DNA of 64,000 nt from Collinsella aerofaciens. Its GTDB lineage: Bacteria; Actinomycetota; Coriobacteriia; Coriobacteriales; Coriobacteriaceae. The stretch lies in NCBI RefSeq assembly GCF_902364945.1, contig NZ_CABJFS010000001.1, forward strand, positions 310,001 to 374,000, given 5' to 3'. Made by a program: the position numbers and the translations under genes. Shown here piece after piece: positions 1 to 8,333 of the stretch. How positions within the stretch are numbered: position 1 is the stretch's first letter; the number at the start of each line of letters is the position of its first letter. Below the pieces are notes generated by a model. That model searched no databases and had not been told where the DNA came from. It worked only from the letters and a program-made list of their open reading frames with translations.

Positions 1-146
1 ACGACCAGATACTCCCAAAGTGTCCGAACGGCTTGTGACGGCGTCATGCCAATATGAGTCAGGACGGCGTCTCCCGCCTCTTTGAGCTGGCGATCTATAC
101 GCACGTTCATCTGAACTGGCCGCGTGTCGAGTATTGACGTAGGCAT
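1..146 (-). CDS. RelB/DinJ-family antitoxin, N-terminal part (runs off the window)
   Basis: Only the first 48 codons are inside the window. The start ATG at 146 follows AAAGGAG at a normal distance. The visible protein begins MPTSILDTRPVQMNVRIDRQ and continues with a helix ending ...TPSQAVRTLWEYLV. This is the short strand plus two helices of a ribbon-helix-helix DNA-binding domain, and the TPSQAVR segment is typical of RelB/DinJ antitoxins. Such proteins bind and neutralise a RelE/YafQ-type mRNA-cleaving toxin and repress their own operon. A perfect 10-bp inverted repeat directly upstream supports autoregulation. The toxin, if present, should lie just beyond base 1 on the same strand. Another RHH regulator without a toxin is the alternative. 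Confidence 0.7.
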   Translation of the reverse strand, partial: MPTSILDTRPVQMNVRIDRQLKEAGDAVLTHIGMTPSQAVRTLWEYLV

Positions 147-157
147 ATCAGCTCCTT

Positions 158-188
158 TGCTATACTATATCTCGATTTTAGTATAGCA
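158..188. promoter_or_regulatory. Palindromic operator of the antitoxin gene
   Basis: TGCTATACTA at 158-167 and TAGTATAGCA at 179-188 form a perfect 10-bp inverted repeat with an 11-bp spacer, ending about 11 bases before the antitoxin start codon. The arms are AT-rich and contain TATACT, so the site probably overlaps the -10 region. That is the usual arrangement for an antitoxin that represses its own promoter. Confidence 0.65.
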
Positions 189-218
189 CGGCAGATTGAA
201 GCGCATTTCAATAGAAAT

Positions 219-247
219 GGGGGCGCTTCCTTATCGGAAACGCCCCC
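219..247 (-). terminator. Rho-independent terminator of clpC
   Basis: Read on the minus strand, a GC-rich 12-bp stem (GGGGGCGTTTCC with GGAAGCGCCCCC, one mismatch) with a 5-base loop is followed by ATTTCTAT. It starts 24 bases after the clpC stop codon. Confidence 0.75.
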
Positions 248-270
248 GTTATACAAGGTATGTTTAATCC

Positions 271-2913
271 CTACAGCGCACCAGAGCCGGCTTGCATCAT
301 ACCGCCGGGGCCCGAGGTCACGCCGCCGCTCACGGGCGCGGCGTTGCCGGTGTGCGGTGCCGCCGGGGCGGTATCGCCACCGAGCGTGCCCGCCGGACGC
401 GGTGCCGGGATCTCGCCCGTGCCGTGGCTAAAGACAAACTTGCCATCGGCCACGTCGCACAGGACGGTATCGCCCTCGCCCCACTCGCCGGCCAAAAGCT
501 CCTCGGACAGCGGGTCCTCGATGAGCTTTTGAATAGCACGGCGCAGCGGACGCGCACCGTTGGTGAGGTCGGTGCCCTCGGCCACGATCTTGTCATAGGC
601 CGCATCGGTGAGCTTGATGTTCATGCCGTTGGCAATCAGGCGCTGGCGCAGATCGTCCACCAGCAGGTGAGCGATCTTGGTCAGGTTCTCGCCCGAGAGC
701 TTCTGGAACACCACGATGTCGTCGATGCGGTTGAGCAGCTCGGGGCGGAACAGACGCTTGAGCTCGCCCATCGCGCGGCCGCGGATCTCACTCGAGGTGA
801 GGCCCTGCTCGCCGGTGGTGCCAAAGCCCACGCTCGCATCCTGCGCGATCTCGCGGGCGCCCACGTTGGATGTCATGATGATCACGGTGTTGCGGAAGTC
901 GACCGTCTTGCCCTGGCTATCGGTCAGACGACCCTCCTCCAGCACCTGCAGCAAGATGTTGAAGATATCGGGGTGCGCCTTCTCGATCTCGTCGAACAGC
1001 ACGACCGAGTACGGGTGGCGACGAACGGCCTTAGTGAGCTGGCCGCCCTCGTCGTGACCAACGTAACCCGGAGGGCTACCGATGAGCTTGGATACCTCGA
1101 ACTCGCTACCGAACTCGGACATGTCGAAGCTGATGAGCGCATCCTTGCTGCCAAAGAGGTACTCGGCGAGCGTCTTGGCGAGCTCGGTCTTGCCTGTGCC
1201 GGTGGGACCCAGGAAGATAAAGCTGCCGCCGGGGCGACGCGGGTCCTTGAGCGGCGAACGGCTGCGGCGCACGGCCTTGGCGACGGCCTCGACGGCCTCG
1301 TTCTGGCCGATAATGCGGGTCTTGAGCACGCTTTCGGTCTGCAGCAGGCGACGGCTCTCGCTCTCGGTGAGCGAGGAAACCGGCACGCCCGAGGTCACGG
1401 ACACGATGTCGGCAATCTGACTCACGTCGATGGTGAGCGGGCTGGCGTCGAGCTCGGCGGTCCAGGCAGCCTTGGCCTCGGCGAGTTCAATCTCGGCAGC
1501 CTTCTGCTGCTCGGTGATCTCGGCGGCCTTGTTCATGTCGTCGCTCTCGGTAGCCTCCTGTGCGGCAGCCTTGAGTTCCTCGATGCGATGCTCGGCCTCG
1601 CGCACCGGCTCGGGTGCGCGATTCGCGGCGATGCGAGCGCGGGCACCGGCCTCGTCAATGAGGTCGATGGCCTTATCGGGCAGGAAGCGATCCTGGATGT
1701 AGCGGTTGGAAAGGTTCGCAGCGGCCTCGACAGCACCCTGTGTGTAACGCACATGGTGGTGCTCCTCGTAGCGCGGCTTGAGCGCGGTCAGGATCTTGAC
1801 CGTGTCCTCGACGCTCGGCTCCTCGACATCGATGGTCTGGAAGCGACGCTCAAAGGCCGGGTCCTTGGTGAGGTACTTGCGGAATTCCTCGGCCGTGGTG
1901 GCGCCGATAATCTGGAAGGCACCACGCGCGAGCACGGGCTTGAGCATGGAGCTTGCATCGATGGATCCCTCGGCAGAACCGGCACCGATGATGGTGTGCA
2001 TCTCGTCGATAAACAGAATGACGTCGTCGGCCTCGGTCGCCTCCTGGATCACGTTCTTGAGGCGCTCCTCAAACTCACCGCGATACTTGGCGCCCGCGAC
2101 AAGACCCGGCAGGTCAAGCGTCCAGATGTTCTGGTTCATAAGGTTCTCGGGCACATTGCCGGCAGCGACTTGCTGTGCCAGGCCCTCGACGATGGCCGTC
2201 TTGCCCACGCCGGGGTCGCCCAGGATAAGCGGGTTGTTCTTGGTGCGGCGCGAAAGAATTTCCATCATACGCTGGACTTCCTTTTCGCGACCAATTACAG
2301 GGTCGAGCTCGCCGTCGCGCGCCTTCTGCGTGAGGTTGGTCGCGAACTGCTTAAGCGTATCGGTGCCACTCCCCTTTTGCTGAGAGGCATCCGAGCCGCT
2401 AAAGAACGGCAGGCCCGCACCGGGACGACCAGCACCGGCGCCGGCGAGCGGACGCTTCTTGTCCTGGTCCTTGGCGGTGAGTTTCTCGATAGCCTTTTTG
2501 ATGGAGGCGGACGACACACCCAAGCGCATGAGGATGTCCATGGCCATGCCGTTGCCCTCTTCGACGATGCCGATCAGCAAGTGCTCGGTCGACACGTAGG
2601 TCTGGTTGTTCTCACGCGCCACGCGGAATGAACGCTCCATCACGCTAATGACGAGCGGCGTAAAGGCGAGCTTGGCCGCCTCGGTCTCCTCACTGGGGTC
2701 GGGAACCGTGGTCTGGACCTCTTTGAGAGTATCCATGATGTCATCGTAGGAGATGTCGAGCGAACGCAGCGCCTCGGCGGCAATGCCCTCGTCCTCCTTG
2801 GCAAGCGCGAGCAGCAGGTGCTCGGTACCCACCTTATTTGAATGAAGATCGAGCGCCTCTTGCTTGGCCATGGACATGACCTTGCGCGCGCGATCGGTAA
2901 AACGGTCTAACAT
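271..2913 (-). CDS. clpC: ATP-dependent Clp protease ATP-binding subunit ClpC
   Basis: An 880-residue AAA+ unfoldase that feeds proteins to the ClpP peptidase in the cytoplasm. Visible domains: two Clp-N repeats (about 1-145), first ATPase domain with Walker A GDPGVGKT at 232-239 and Walker B FIDE near 303, a charged coiled-coil middle domain (about 430-485) typical of ClpC, and a second ATPase domain with GPTGTGKT at 569-576. A VGFG loop sits where ClpP docks. The last ~60 residues are rich in Gly, Ala and Pro and are probably disordered. The start chosen is ATG 2913, behind AAGAGGAA; a longer reading would add 26 residues encoded by a leader hairpin and has no ribosome site. No CIRCE, HAIR or CtsR-like operator was recognised upstream. 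Confidence 0.97.
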   Translation of the reverse strand: MLDRFTDRARKVMSMAKQEALDLHSNKVGTEHLLLALAKEDEGIAAEALRSLDISYDDIMDTLKEVQTTVPDPSEETEAAKLAFTPLVISVMERSFRVARENNQTYVSTEHLLIGIVEEGNGMAMDILMRLGVSSASIKKAIEKLTAKDQDKKRPLAGAGAGRPGAGLPFFSGSDASQQKGSGTDTLKQFATNLTQKARDGELDPVIGREKEVQRMMEILSRRTKNNPLILGDPGVGKTAIVEGLAQQVAAGNVPENLMNQNIWTLDLPGLVAGAKYRGEFEERLKNVIQEATEADDVILFIDEMHTIIGAGSAEGSIDASSMLKPVLARGAFQIIGATTAEEFRKYLTKDPAFERRFQTIDVEEPSVEDTVKILTALKPRYEEHHHVRYTQGAVEAAANLSNRYIQDRFLPDKAIDLIDEAGARARIAANRAPEPVREAEHRIEELKAAAQEATESDDMNKAAEITEQQKAAEIELAEAKAAWTAELDASPLTIDVSQIADIVSVTSGVPVSSLTESESRRLLQTESVLKTRIIGQNEAVEAVAKAVRRSRSPLKDPRRPGGSFIFLGPTGTGKTELAKTLAEYLFGSKDALISFDMSEFGSEFEVSKLIGSPPGYVGHDEGGQLTKAVRRHPYSVVLFDEIEKAHPDIFNILLQVLEEGRLTDSQGKTVDFRNTVIIMTSNVGAREIAQDASVGFGTTGEQGLTSSEIRGRAMGELKRLFRPELLNRIDDIVVFQKLSGENLTKIAHLLVDDLRQRLIANGMNIKLTDAAYDKIVAEGTDLTNGARPLRRAIQKLIEDPLSEELLAGEWGEGDTVLCDVADGKFVFSHGTGEIPAPRPAGTLGGDTAPAAPHTGNAAPVSGGVTSGPGGMMQAGSGAL

Positions 2914-2949
2914 GCTAGTTCCTCTTAGACGAGCTAGTTTTTTCAAACG

Positions 2950-2977
2950 CAAAGCGCCGCCCCGCGGCAGCGCTTTG
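2950..2977. other. Hairpin in the clpC leader
   Basis: CAAAGCGC (2950-2957) and GCGCTTTG (2970-2977) form a perfect 8-bp stem about 37 bases before the clpC start. There is no U tract, so a role as terminator is uncertain; it could act in the 5' leader. Confidence 0.4.
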
Positions 2978-3114
2978 GTCTCTTTACCCATATGGAGTAT
3001 ATGTTAACCGTTGGGACCTTTCCTGCCCGTAGCCGCGCGACAACGTCTACAAAAAAGGAATCGCCAGGTGCGTCTGTATCGGCCCAACGAGCGTGGATTT
3101 TCGGACACCCATTC

Positions 3115-3184
3115 CATGAACGTGGATAATCTCCCGTTTTGAGCCCGTAAACAGGCCAAAAACGGGAGATTATCCACGTTCATG
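3115..3184. repeat. Perfect 26-bp palindrome (70 bp) downstream of the exporter gene
   Basis: Positions 3115-3140 and 3159-3184 are perfect reverse complements (26 bp, beginning CATGAACGTGGATAATCTCC), separated by 18 bases. The stem is too long and the flanks lack a U tract for an ordinary terminator, so a palindromic intergenic repeat is likely. It lies between the clpC leader and the 3' end of the Thr/Ser exporter-like gene. Confidence 0.8.
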
Positions 3185-3212
3185 TTATGCGGATCAGTTT
3201 CACTTGCGCCAA

Positions 3213-4781
3213 TTAGCTGGTGTGGCGCCAGCGAGGGTCGGTGAGCGTACGCGCCACACCCAGACCAACGGGCAGAAACGCCACGATGAGCACTGCACGC
3301 ACAAACCAGCCGAGCATATTGACCGTGTCGAAGGTGCACATGTAATACATCGAGCGATACAGATACAAGCCCGGCACCATAATGACAATCGACGGCACCG
3401 TGAGGGCGATGCGTGGGTAGGTGAGCTTGATTTCGGCTAAGCTCGCGAGCAGTCCCGATACCAGCGCGCCGATAAACGCTGCTGCCTCGGGAGGCATACC
3501 CACGCTCAGACCCAGGAAGGGAAACAGCGTCGGCGCATCAACGAGCGTAAGGCGCAAGGTATTAGACACGGCGCCGATGAGCCCTGCCGCCGCTGCCATC
3601 TTTACCGGACTGTTGAACATAACCGAGAAGCCAAATACTCCGACAAAGCTCATCACAATACGCAAGAGTGTAAGAGCCAACGGTGAGAGGCCGAGCGGGG
3701 CAAAATCATCCGGCGCCAGCCCCACACACTCGGCAACCATCCAGCCTACGAGGGTCGCCATCACAATAATCGACACAGCATACGAAAGACGCTCAATGCC
3801 GCTTCGCATGTCGAGCTTAGCGATGTCGAGGCCTGCCGTAATGAGAGGAAAGCCGGGGATCACAAAGAGCATGGCGCCGATATAGCCTTCTTGGTGCGAC
3901 ATTGCCCCCGGTATGACCTGGCCAAGGCCAAGCAATGCCAGTAGATACGAGACGCAAGCGAGTGCAACGCCGATCGTCAGCGCGCTAAACTGGCCAAGGC
4001 CCTGCTTGAGAATATGGGAGCGCGCAAAGTTGCCGACACCAGCGCCCACAAATGCACAGGCCATCTCGATAGGGCCGCCGCCGAGCAAAAAGACAAAGGC
4101 GCCGCAAGCACAGGCCGCCGCAATGCCCTGTTGCCAGGGAGTGTAATCGGGTTTTGAACTCTCAACGGTCTTGAGCATCTCGTGGTACTCATGCACGGTA
4201 AACCGGCGCCCGTAAACCTCGATTTCCTTTAAGAAGCTCTCCATCATCCATATGCGATGAGTATTGACCCCCGTTGTGGGTAGGCTGACGACCTCGTTAA
4301 AGCAGTGACCATCTTCGATACAAGTACACTCAAACGACAGGAGACTTAAGTCAACGTGGATGGTGACACCGAGTACAGCGGCGACGCGATTCATGGTATC
4401 GCGTACACGCCAGGCACCCGTTCCGCTCGCGAGCATAAGCATACCGGTGCGGCAAATGATGGATGATTTATCGGTGAGCGGCGCATCGACGGCAAGCTCA
4501 CCGCCTGCCGTCACGATCTGGCACCAGTCGGTTTTCATATGGAGTGCGCCGGCACGAACACCGTGGTGCATGGGGGCTCTCGAAAGCAGCGAGTCAAGGC
4601 GCGAAGACTGTGGGGGTTCCGTCGATTCGACCTCGTCCTCGTCGGGCCCTTCATCAACAAGGTCGAAAGCATCGAGCGACGCCGGCTCGCGACGATCGAT
4701 CAGCTCCTCGTCCTCATCGTCAAAGTAATTGAACTGATCGAGCATGTCCTCTTCGATTGCACGATCGCTCGCGTCGTTCAT
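3213..4781 (-). CDS. Threonine/serine exporter family (ThrE-like) membrane protein
   Basis: 522 residues combining both halves of the ThrE family. An N-terminal soluble domain (DUF1212/YjjP type, about 80-210) is followed by roughly ten hydrophobic segments (about 215-515), the last half corresponding to ThrE_2/YjjB. Family members export Thr and Ser or, in enterobacteria, dicarboxylates; the substrate here is not defined by the sequence. The first ~65 residues are unusually acidic (runs such as DDEDEEL) and probably form a disordered cytoplasmic tail. GGAAGGGA precedes ATG 4781. It stands alone, with intergenic palindromes on both sides. Confidence 0.85.
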   Translation of the reverse strand: MNDASDRAIEEDMLDQFNYFDDEDEELIDRREPASLDAFDLVDEGPDEDEVESTEPPQSSRLDSLLSRAPMHHGVRAGALHMKTDWCQIVTAGGELAVDAPLTDKSSIICRTGMLMLASGTGAWRVRDTMNRVAAVLGVTIHVDLSLLSFECTCIEDGHCFNEVVSLPTTGVNTHRIWMMESFLKEIEVYGRRFTVHEYHEMLKTVESSKPDYTPWQQGIAAACACGAFVFLLGGGPIEMACAFVGAGVGNFARSHILKQGLGQFSALTIGVALACVSYLLALLGLGQVIPGAMSHQEGYIGAMLFVIPGFPLITAGLDIAKLDMRSGIERLSYAVSIIVMATLVGWMVAECVGLAPDDFAPLGLSPLALTLLRIVMSFVGVFGFSVMFNSPVKMAAAAGLIGAVSNTLRLTLVDAPTLFPFLGLSVGMPPEAAAFIGALVSGLLASLAEIKLTYPRIALTVPSIVIMVPGLYLYRSMYYMCTFDTVNMLGWFVRAVLIVAFLPVGLGVARTLTDPRWRHTS

Positions 4782-5092
4782 ATAGACGCTCCCTTCCTAC
4801 CGACTAACCCCCATCCTAGGCAGCGACGGCTAAAGGAAACATAAAAGAGACGACTGTCATGCATGGAAGGCGTAAACCCCCAATGCGCCGGTAGACCCCA
4901 GGCGGCTAGGACCGTCCCCAAGTGCCGGCACAAGAGGAACGTCCCTAAGTGCCAACCAGGGCAACGCCGCAGGTAGAGGACGGACAGCGAAAGCCCGCCA
5001 GAGCGAGCAAGGTGCCTTCAAGCAAAATGGCGCCGCAGGTTGAGCATAAGTCAGCGAGCGGGTCGCATTTGAGGCAAGGTGGCGTGAAACGA

Positions 5093-5121
5093 AAGGGCGC
5101 TGACCTTCTGGTCGCGCCCTT
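5093..5121 (-). terminator. Possible terminator downstream of lysS
   Basis: Minus strand: AAGGGCGC ... GCGCCCTT, a perfect 8-bp stem with a 13-base loop, followed by TCGTTT. It lies about 80 bases after the lysS stop. Confidence 0.45.
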
Positions 5122-5170
5122 GAAGTTGAACGTCAGATTGCCCAAATGCGGCCCGCGCAGCGTCGAGCCG

Positions 5171-5195
5171 TTACGCGGTTCGTAGAACCGCGTAA
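5171..5195. terminator. Hairpin at the lysS 3' end
   Basis: TTACGCGGTTC / GAACCGCGTAA, a perfect 11-bp stem with a 3-base loop, 4 bases after the lysS stop codon. There is no U tract, so it may be a U-less terminator or an RNA-stabilising stem. Confidence 0.5.
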
Positions 5196-5199
5196 CTAG

Positions 5200-7164
5200 T
5201 TAGTACATCTTTGCGCCGGCAGGGATGGAATCGTCGAGCTGGATCAGGTTGAGACGCTCCTCGCCCTCCTCCTCGTGGATGGCGCTGATGAGCATGCCAC
5301 AGCTGGGGATGCCCATCATCTTGCGCGGAGGCAGGTTGGTGATGGCGAGTAGGGTCTTGCCGACCAGGTCCTCGGGCTCGTAATAATCGTGAATGCCGGA
5401 GAGGATGGTGCGGTCGGTGCCGGTGCCGTCATCGAGCGTAAAGTTCAGCAGCTTCTTGGACTTCTTGACGGCCTCGCATGCCTTGACTTTCACGGCGCGG
5501 AAGTCGCTCTTGGAGAAGGTATCAAAGTCGACGAACTCCTCAAACAGCGGCTCGACGGCAATCTTGGAGTAGTCGAGCGTGGGCTTGAGCGGCTTGACGA
5601 AGGGGCTCGCGGTGTTGCCGGCCTCGGCAGCCTTGGCAGCGGCGGCACCGGACTGGAAACCCTTCTCGGGCTTCATGTGCGGGAACAGCAGCACGTCGCG
5701 GATGGATGCCTGGTTGGTGAGCAGCATGACCACGCGGTCGATACCGATGCCGATGCCGCCCGCGGGAGGCATACCGTACTCGAGGGCGCGAACGTAATCC
5801 TCGTCGTACTCCATGGCCTCGTCGTCGCCGCCGGCCTTCTCGGCCATCTGGGCAGCGAAGCGCTCGGCCTGGTCGACCGGGTCGTTGAGCTCGGAGAACG
5901 CGTTGGCGTACTCGTGACCGGCGATGACCAGCTCAAAGCGATGGGTCAGGCGCGGATCATGCTCAAAGCGCTTGGCAAGCGGGCTAACCTCGATGGGGTA
6001 ATCGCACACGAAGGTGGGGTTGACGATGGTGTCCTCGCCCAGCTCGTCATAGATCTCGGCGATGATCTTGCCGGCGGTCCACTCGGGCTTGATCTCCAGG
6101 CCCTTCTCGCGTGCAGCGGCAGCAAGCTCCTCAACCGGCGTGTCGATGGTGACCTGCTTACCAATCACGTCAGAGACGATATCGGTCATGGAACGGCTTG
6201 CCCACTCACCAGAAAGGTCGATGGTCTGGCCCTGGTACTCAATAACCTCGGGGTTGCCGATAGCCTTGTTAGCGGCCTTAATGACACCCTGGGCGAGCGC
6301 CTTCATGCCCTCGAGATCGGAGAAGGCGCGGTAAGCCTCCATCGTGGTGAACTCGGGGTTGTGGGTGAGGTCCATACCCTCGTTGCGGAAGATGCGGCCG
6401 ATCTCGAAAACGCGCTCAAAGCCGCCGACGATGCAGCGCTTGAGGTGCAGCTCGGTGGCGATACGCAGGTAGCACTCCTGATCGAGCGCGTTGAAGTGCG
6501 TGATGAACGGCTTGGCAGTAGCTCCGCCCTGGATGGTCTGCAGGATAGGGGTCTCAACCTCCATGTAGCCATCGGACTCCATAAAGCGGCGGAACGTGGA
6601 GAGGATCTGCGAGCGCTTGCGGAAGGTCTCGCGAACGTCGTCGTTGGCGATGAGGTCGACATAGCGCTGACGATAGCGGGTCTCCTTGTCGGAGAGGCCG
6701 TGGAACTTCTCGGGCAGCGGGCGAACGGCCTTGGACAGCAGCGTCGCGCTCTTGGGGGCAACGGAAAGCTGGCCACGCTTGGTGCGCACGACTACGCCGG
6801 TCACGCCCAGGATATCGCCCAAGTCGAGGGCCTTGAGCGTATTCCAGGCGGCCTCGTCCATATCGTTGATGCGGCAGAACAGCTGGATCTCGCCGGTCGC
6901 GTCGCGCACGACGATGAACATGATCTTGCCCTGACCGCGCTTGGCGACCACACGGCCGCCGATCTTCACGACGTCCTCGGTGTCCTCGCCATCGGTGAGC
7001 TCGGCGTACTTAGTCTCGATGTCGACGACGTAGTCCTCAATCTCGGAGTGCTCGGGATAGGGGTTCTGGCCCGCCTCGAACAGGGCGGCGCGCTTGGCCA
7101 GGCGCGTGGCGCGCTCGTCGTTGAGCGTCGATGCCTGCTCGGCGGCGTTCTGGTTCTCTGCCAT
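5200..7164 (-). CDS. lysS: Lysyl-tRNA synthetase, class II, with C-terminal tRNA-binding domain
   Basis: 654 residues; class II LysRS is normally about 490-510. It charges tRNA-Lys. The N-terminal OB-fold anticodon-binding domain (about 60-170) is followed by the class II catalytic core with motif 2 (GRIFRNEGMD) and motif 3 (GIGIGIDRVVMLL). Residues 537-654 form an extra domain (SKSDFRAVKVKACEAV ... PPRKMMGIPSCGMLISA) that matches the Trbp111/EMAPII-type tRNA-binding OB-fold usually found at the MetRS C-terminus. GAGGAG precedes ATG 7164. greA lies upstream, separated by a terminator, so lysS may be transcribed partly by readthrough. Confidence 0.96.
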   Translation of the reverse strand: MAENQNAAEQASTLNDERATRLAKRAALFEAGQNPYPEHSEIEDYVVDIETKYAELTDGEDTEDVVKIGGRVVAKRGQGKIMFIVVRDATGEIQLFCRINDMDEAAWNTLKALDLGDILGVTGVVVRTKRGQLSVAPKSATLLSKAVRPLPEKFHGLSDKETRYRQRYVDLIANDDVRETFRKRSQILSTFRRFMESDGYMEVETPILQTIQGGATAKPFITHFNALDQECYLRIATELHLKRCIVGGFERVFEIGRIFRNEGMDLTHNPEFTTMEAYRAFSDLEGMKALAQGVIKAANKAIGNPEVIEYQGQTIDLSGEWASRSMTDIVSDVIGKQVTIDTPVEELAAAAREKGLEIKPEWTAGKIIAEIYDELGEDTIVNPTFVCDYPIEVSPLAKRFEHDPRLTHRFELVIAGHEYANAFSELNDPVDQAERFAAQMAEKAGGDDEAMEYDEDYVRALEYGMPPAGGIGIGIDRVVMLLTNQASIRDVLLFPHMKPEKGFQSGAAAAKAAEAGNTASPFVKPLKPTLDYSKIAVEPLFEEFVDFDTFSKSDFRAVKVKACEAVKKSKKLLNFTLDDGTGTDRTILSGIHDYYEPEDLVGKTLLAITNLPPRKMMGIPSCGMLISAIHEEEGEERLNLIQLDDSIPAGAKMY

Positions 7165-7185
7165 AGTTAGCTCCTCAAACTAAAA

Positions 7186-7214
7186 CGCTCCCCAGGATTC
7201 GGTCCCAGGGAGCG
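7186..7214 (-). terminator. Rho-independent terminator between greA and lysS
   Basis: Minus strand: CGCTCCC ... GGGAGCG stem followed by TTTTAGTTT. It sits in the 78-base gap between the greA stop and the lysS start. Confidence 0.8.
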
Positions 7215-7242
7215 AAAACATACCTTTACGCGGGACCGTGGT

Positions 7243-7713
7243 CTAGCGTGCAATCTTTGCGATGGTGTAGACGCGGGTCTTGCCCGAAGGCGTAACGACC
7301 TCGACGGAGTCGCCCTCGCCGTGACCGATGATGGCATGGCCGACCGGAGACTCGTTGGAGATCTTGTGCTCGAGCGAGTTGGTCTCGGTGGTACCGACGA
7401 GCGTGACTTCCATGACCTCACCGTTGGGATCGATCAGAGAAACGGTGGAACCGATGGAGACGGTCAGATCGCCCGTGGTGGCAGCGACCTGAGCGTTGGC
7501 GAGGATGGCCTGAATCTCGGCAATGCGAGCAGCATTCTGGGCCTGCTTGTCCTTGGCGGCGTCGTACTCGGAGTTCTCCGAAAGGTCGCCGAACGCGCGG
7601 GCTTCCTTGATGTCCTCGACGATCTCCTTGGCGTAATCGCCCTCACGCCAAGCGAGCTCCTCGACGAGCTTCTGGCGGCCCTCAGCGGTCAGTACGATCT
7701 GGCTTGCGTCCAT
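7243..7713 (-). CDS. greA: Transcription elongation factor GreA
   Basis: 156 residues, the standard length. GreA enters the RNA polymerase secondary channel and stimulates cleavage of backtracked RNA. The N-terminal antiparallel coiled coil (about 1-75) carries the acidic tip region EDIKEARAFGDLSENSEYDAA, shown here only in part: EARAFGDLSENSEYDAAK. The C-terminal FKBP-like domain includes SPVGHAIIGHGEGD. GGGGAG precedes ATG 7713. A terminator follows on the 3' side and the tatA terminator lies upstream, so greA appears to be its own unit. Confidence 0.96.
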   Translation of the reverse strand: MDASQIVLTAEGRQKLVEELAWREGDYAKEIVEDIKEARAFGDLSENSEYDAAKDKQAQNAARIAEIQAILANAQVAATTGDLTVSIGSTVSLIDPNGEVMEVTLVGTTETNSLEHKISNESPVGHAIIGHGEGDSVEVVTPSGKTRVYTIAKIAR

Positions 7714-7766
7714 ACGGATATCTCCCCAACTATGATGTAACGATCAACTGTCAACAAAACGAAAAA

Positions 7767-7794
7767 GACCGGCTAGCCTGCGGGCAAGCCGGTC
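7767..7794 (-). terminator. Rho-independent terminator of tatA
   Basis: Minus strand: GACCGGCT ... AGCCGGTC stem followed by TTTTTCGTTTTG, 25 bases after the tatA stop. A textbook intrinsic terminator. Confidence 0.92.
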
Positions 7795-7819
7795 AGGTGC
7801 TCACCCCAAAGGGATGGGA

Positions 7820-8095
7820 CTACTCTGCGTCCGCGTCGCTGTCCTCTGCCTTCTTTTGCTTGGCAGCAGCGAGCTTGGCCTCGAGCTCTGCGATCTCCTT
7901 GTCCTCCTTGGACTCCTCGACCACAACGTCCTCGGCCTGCTTGGTTTCGCCCTTATCGTCGCCCTCCATACCCTCGCGGATATTCTTGACGGTAGAGCCG
8001 AGGGACTTGCCGAGCTTCGGCAGGTTCTTAGGCCCGAAGATAATCAGGACAACAACGAGAATAATGATGAGCTCAGGAGCCCTCAGTCCAAACAT
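7820..8095 (-). CDS. tatA: Sec-independent (Tat) translocase subunit TatA/E
   Basis: 91 residues. One N-terminal membrane helix ([20 protein letters not shown]) with the FGPK-LP hinge of TatA, an amphipathic helix ([17 protein letters not shown]) and an acidic/lysine-rich tail. TatA oligomers form the conduit for folded proteins with twin-arginine signals. ATG 8095 is used; a longer reading would run through tRNA-Pro. No tatC is adjacent, so it must be encoded elsewhere. Confidence 0.93.
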   Translation of the reverse strand: MFGLRAPELIIILVVVLIIFGPKNLPKLGKSLGSTVKNIREGMEGDDKGETKQAEDVVVEESKEDKEIAELEAKLAAAKQKKAEDSDADAE

Positions 8096-8174
8096 GTAGA
8101 CCTCCACAATACAGCGAGACAAGCTCGAATGAGTATACCGCGGGTGCCGCGGTATCACAACAATAGCTAAAAAA

Positions 8175-8197
8175 AGGGACCGCAAGAAGCGGTCCCT
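8175..8197 (-). terminator. Rho-independent terminator of tRNA-Pro
   Basis: Minus strand: AGGGACCGC / GCGGTCCCT, a perfect 9-bp stem with a 5-base loop and then seven T, 11 bases after the tRNA CCA end. Confidence 0.93.
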
Positions 8198-8207
8198 CCT
8201 CATGCTC

Positions 8208-8284
8208 TGGTCGGGTTGACTGGATTTGAACCAGCGACCCCTGCGTCCCGAACGCAGTGCTCTACCAAACTGAGCCACAACCCG
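8208..8284 (-). tRNA. tRNA-Pro (anticodon CGG)
   Basis: A 77-base cloverleaf on the minus strand with acceptor stem CGGGTTG/CAACCCG, anticodon stem CTGCG/CGCAG, loop TTCGGGA, T loop GGTTCAAATCC, and an encoded CCA end. It reads CCG proline codons, which are common in this GC-rich genome. Confidence 0.97.
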
Positions 8285-8333
8285 TTAGCTCGACTATAGT
8301 AACAAAGATTTTCGCCGCGTGCTAGAGAAATTT

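Larger units (their letters stand above)
4782..5199. other. Gene-free stretch with short repeats and hairpins
   Basis: No convincing gene. It holds two copies of a CGTCCC(C/T)AAGTGCC word (near 4913-4926 and 4940-4953). The second forms the right arm of a GGCAC/GTGCC hairpin (4927-4953) whose minus-strand loop reads TTAGGGACG, resembling the GGGAC-loop hairpins seen elsewhere in the window. Two further hairpins near lysS are listed separately. A short open frame with CXXC pairs on the minus strand (4945-5145) has no ribosome site and was not called. Confidence 0.5.

Noticed and set aside
292..2631. Long plus-strand open frame opposite clpC
   Set aside because: Antisense shadow of a GC-rich gene; no ribosome site and low-complexity translation, while the minus frame is a full ClpC.
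2914..3212. CtsR or HAIR operator before clpC
   Set aside because: No match seen; only hairpins and the 26-bp palindrome.
4945..5145. Short Cys-rich minus-strand frame
   Set aside because: CXXC pairs look interesting, but there is no ribosome site and the frame covers a repeat-like stretch with hairpins.
5389..7170. Long plus-strand open frame opposite lysS
   Set aside because: Shadow of lysS; translation has no recognisable domain.
7820..8278. 152-residue form of TatA
   Set aside because: The extra N-terminus would be translated from tRNA-Pro and its terminator; ATG 8095 begins the conserved TatA.
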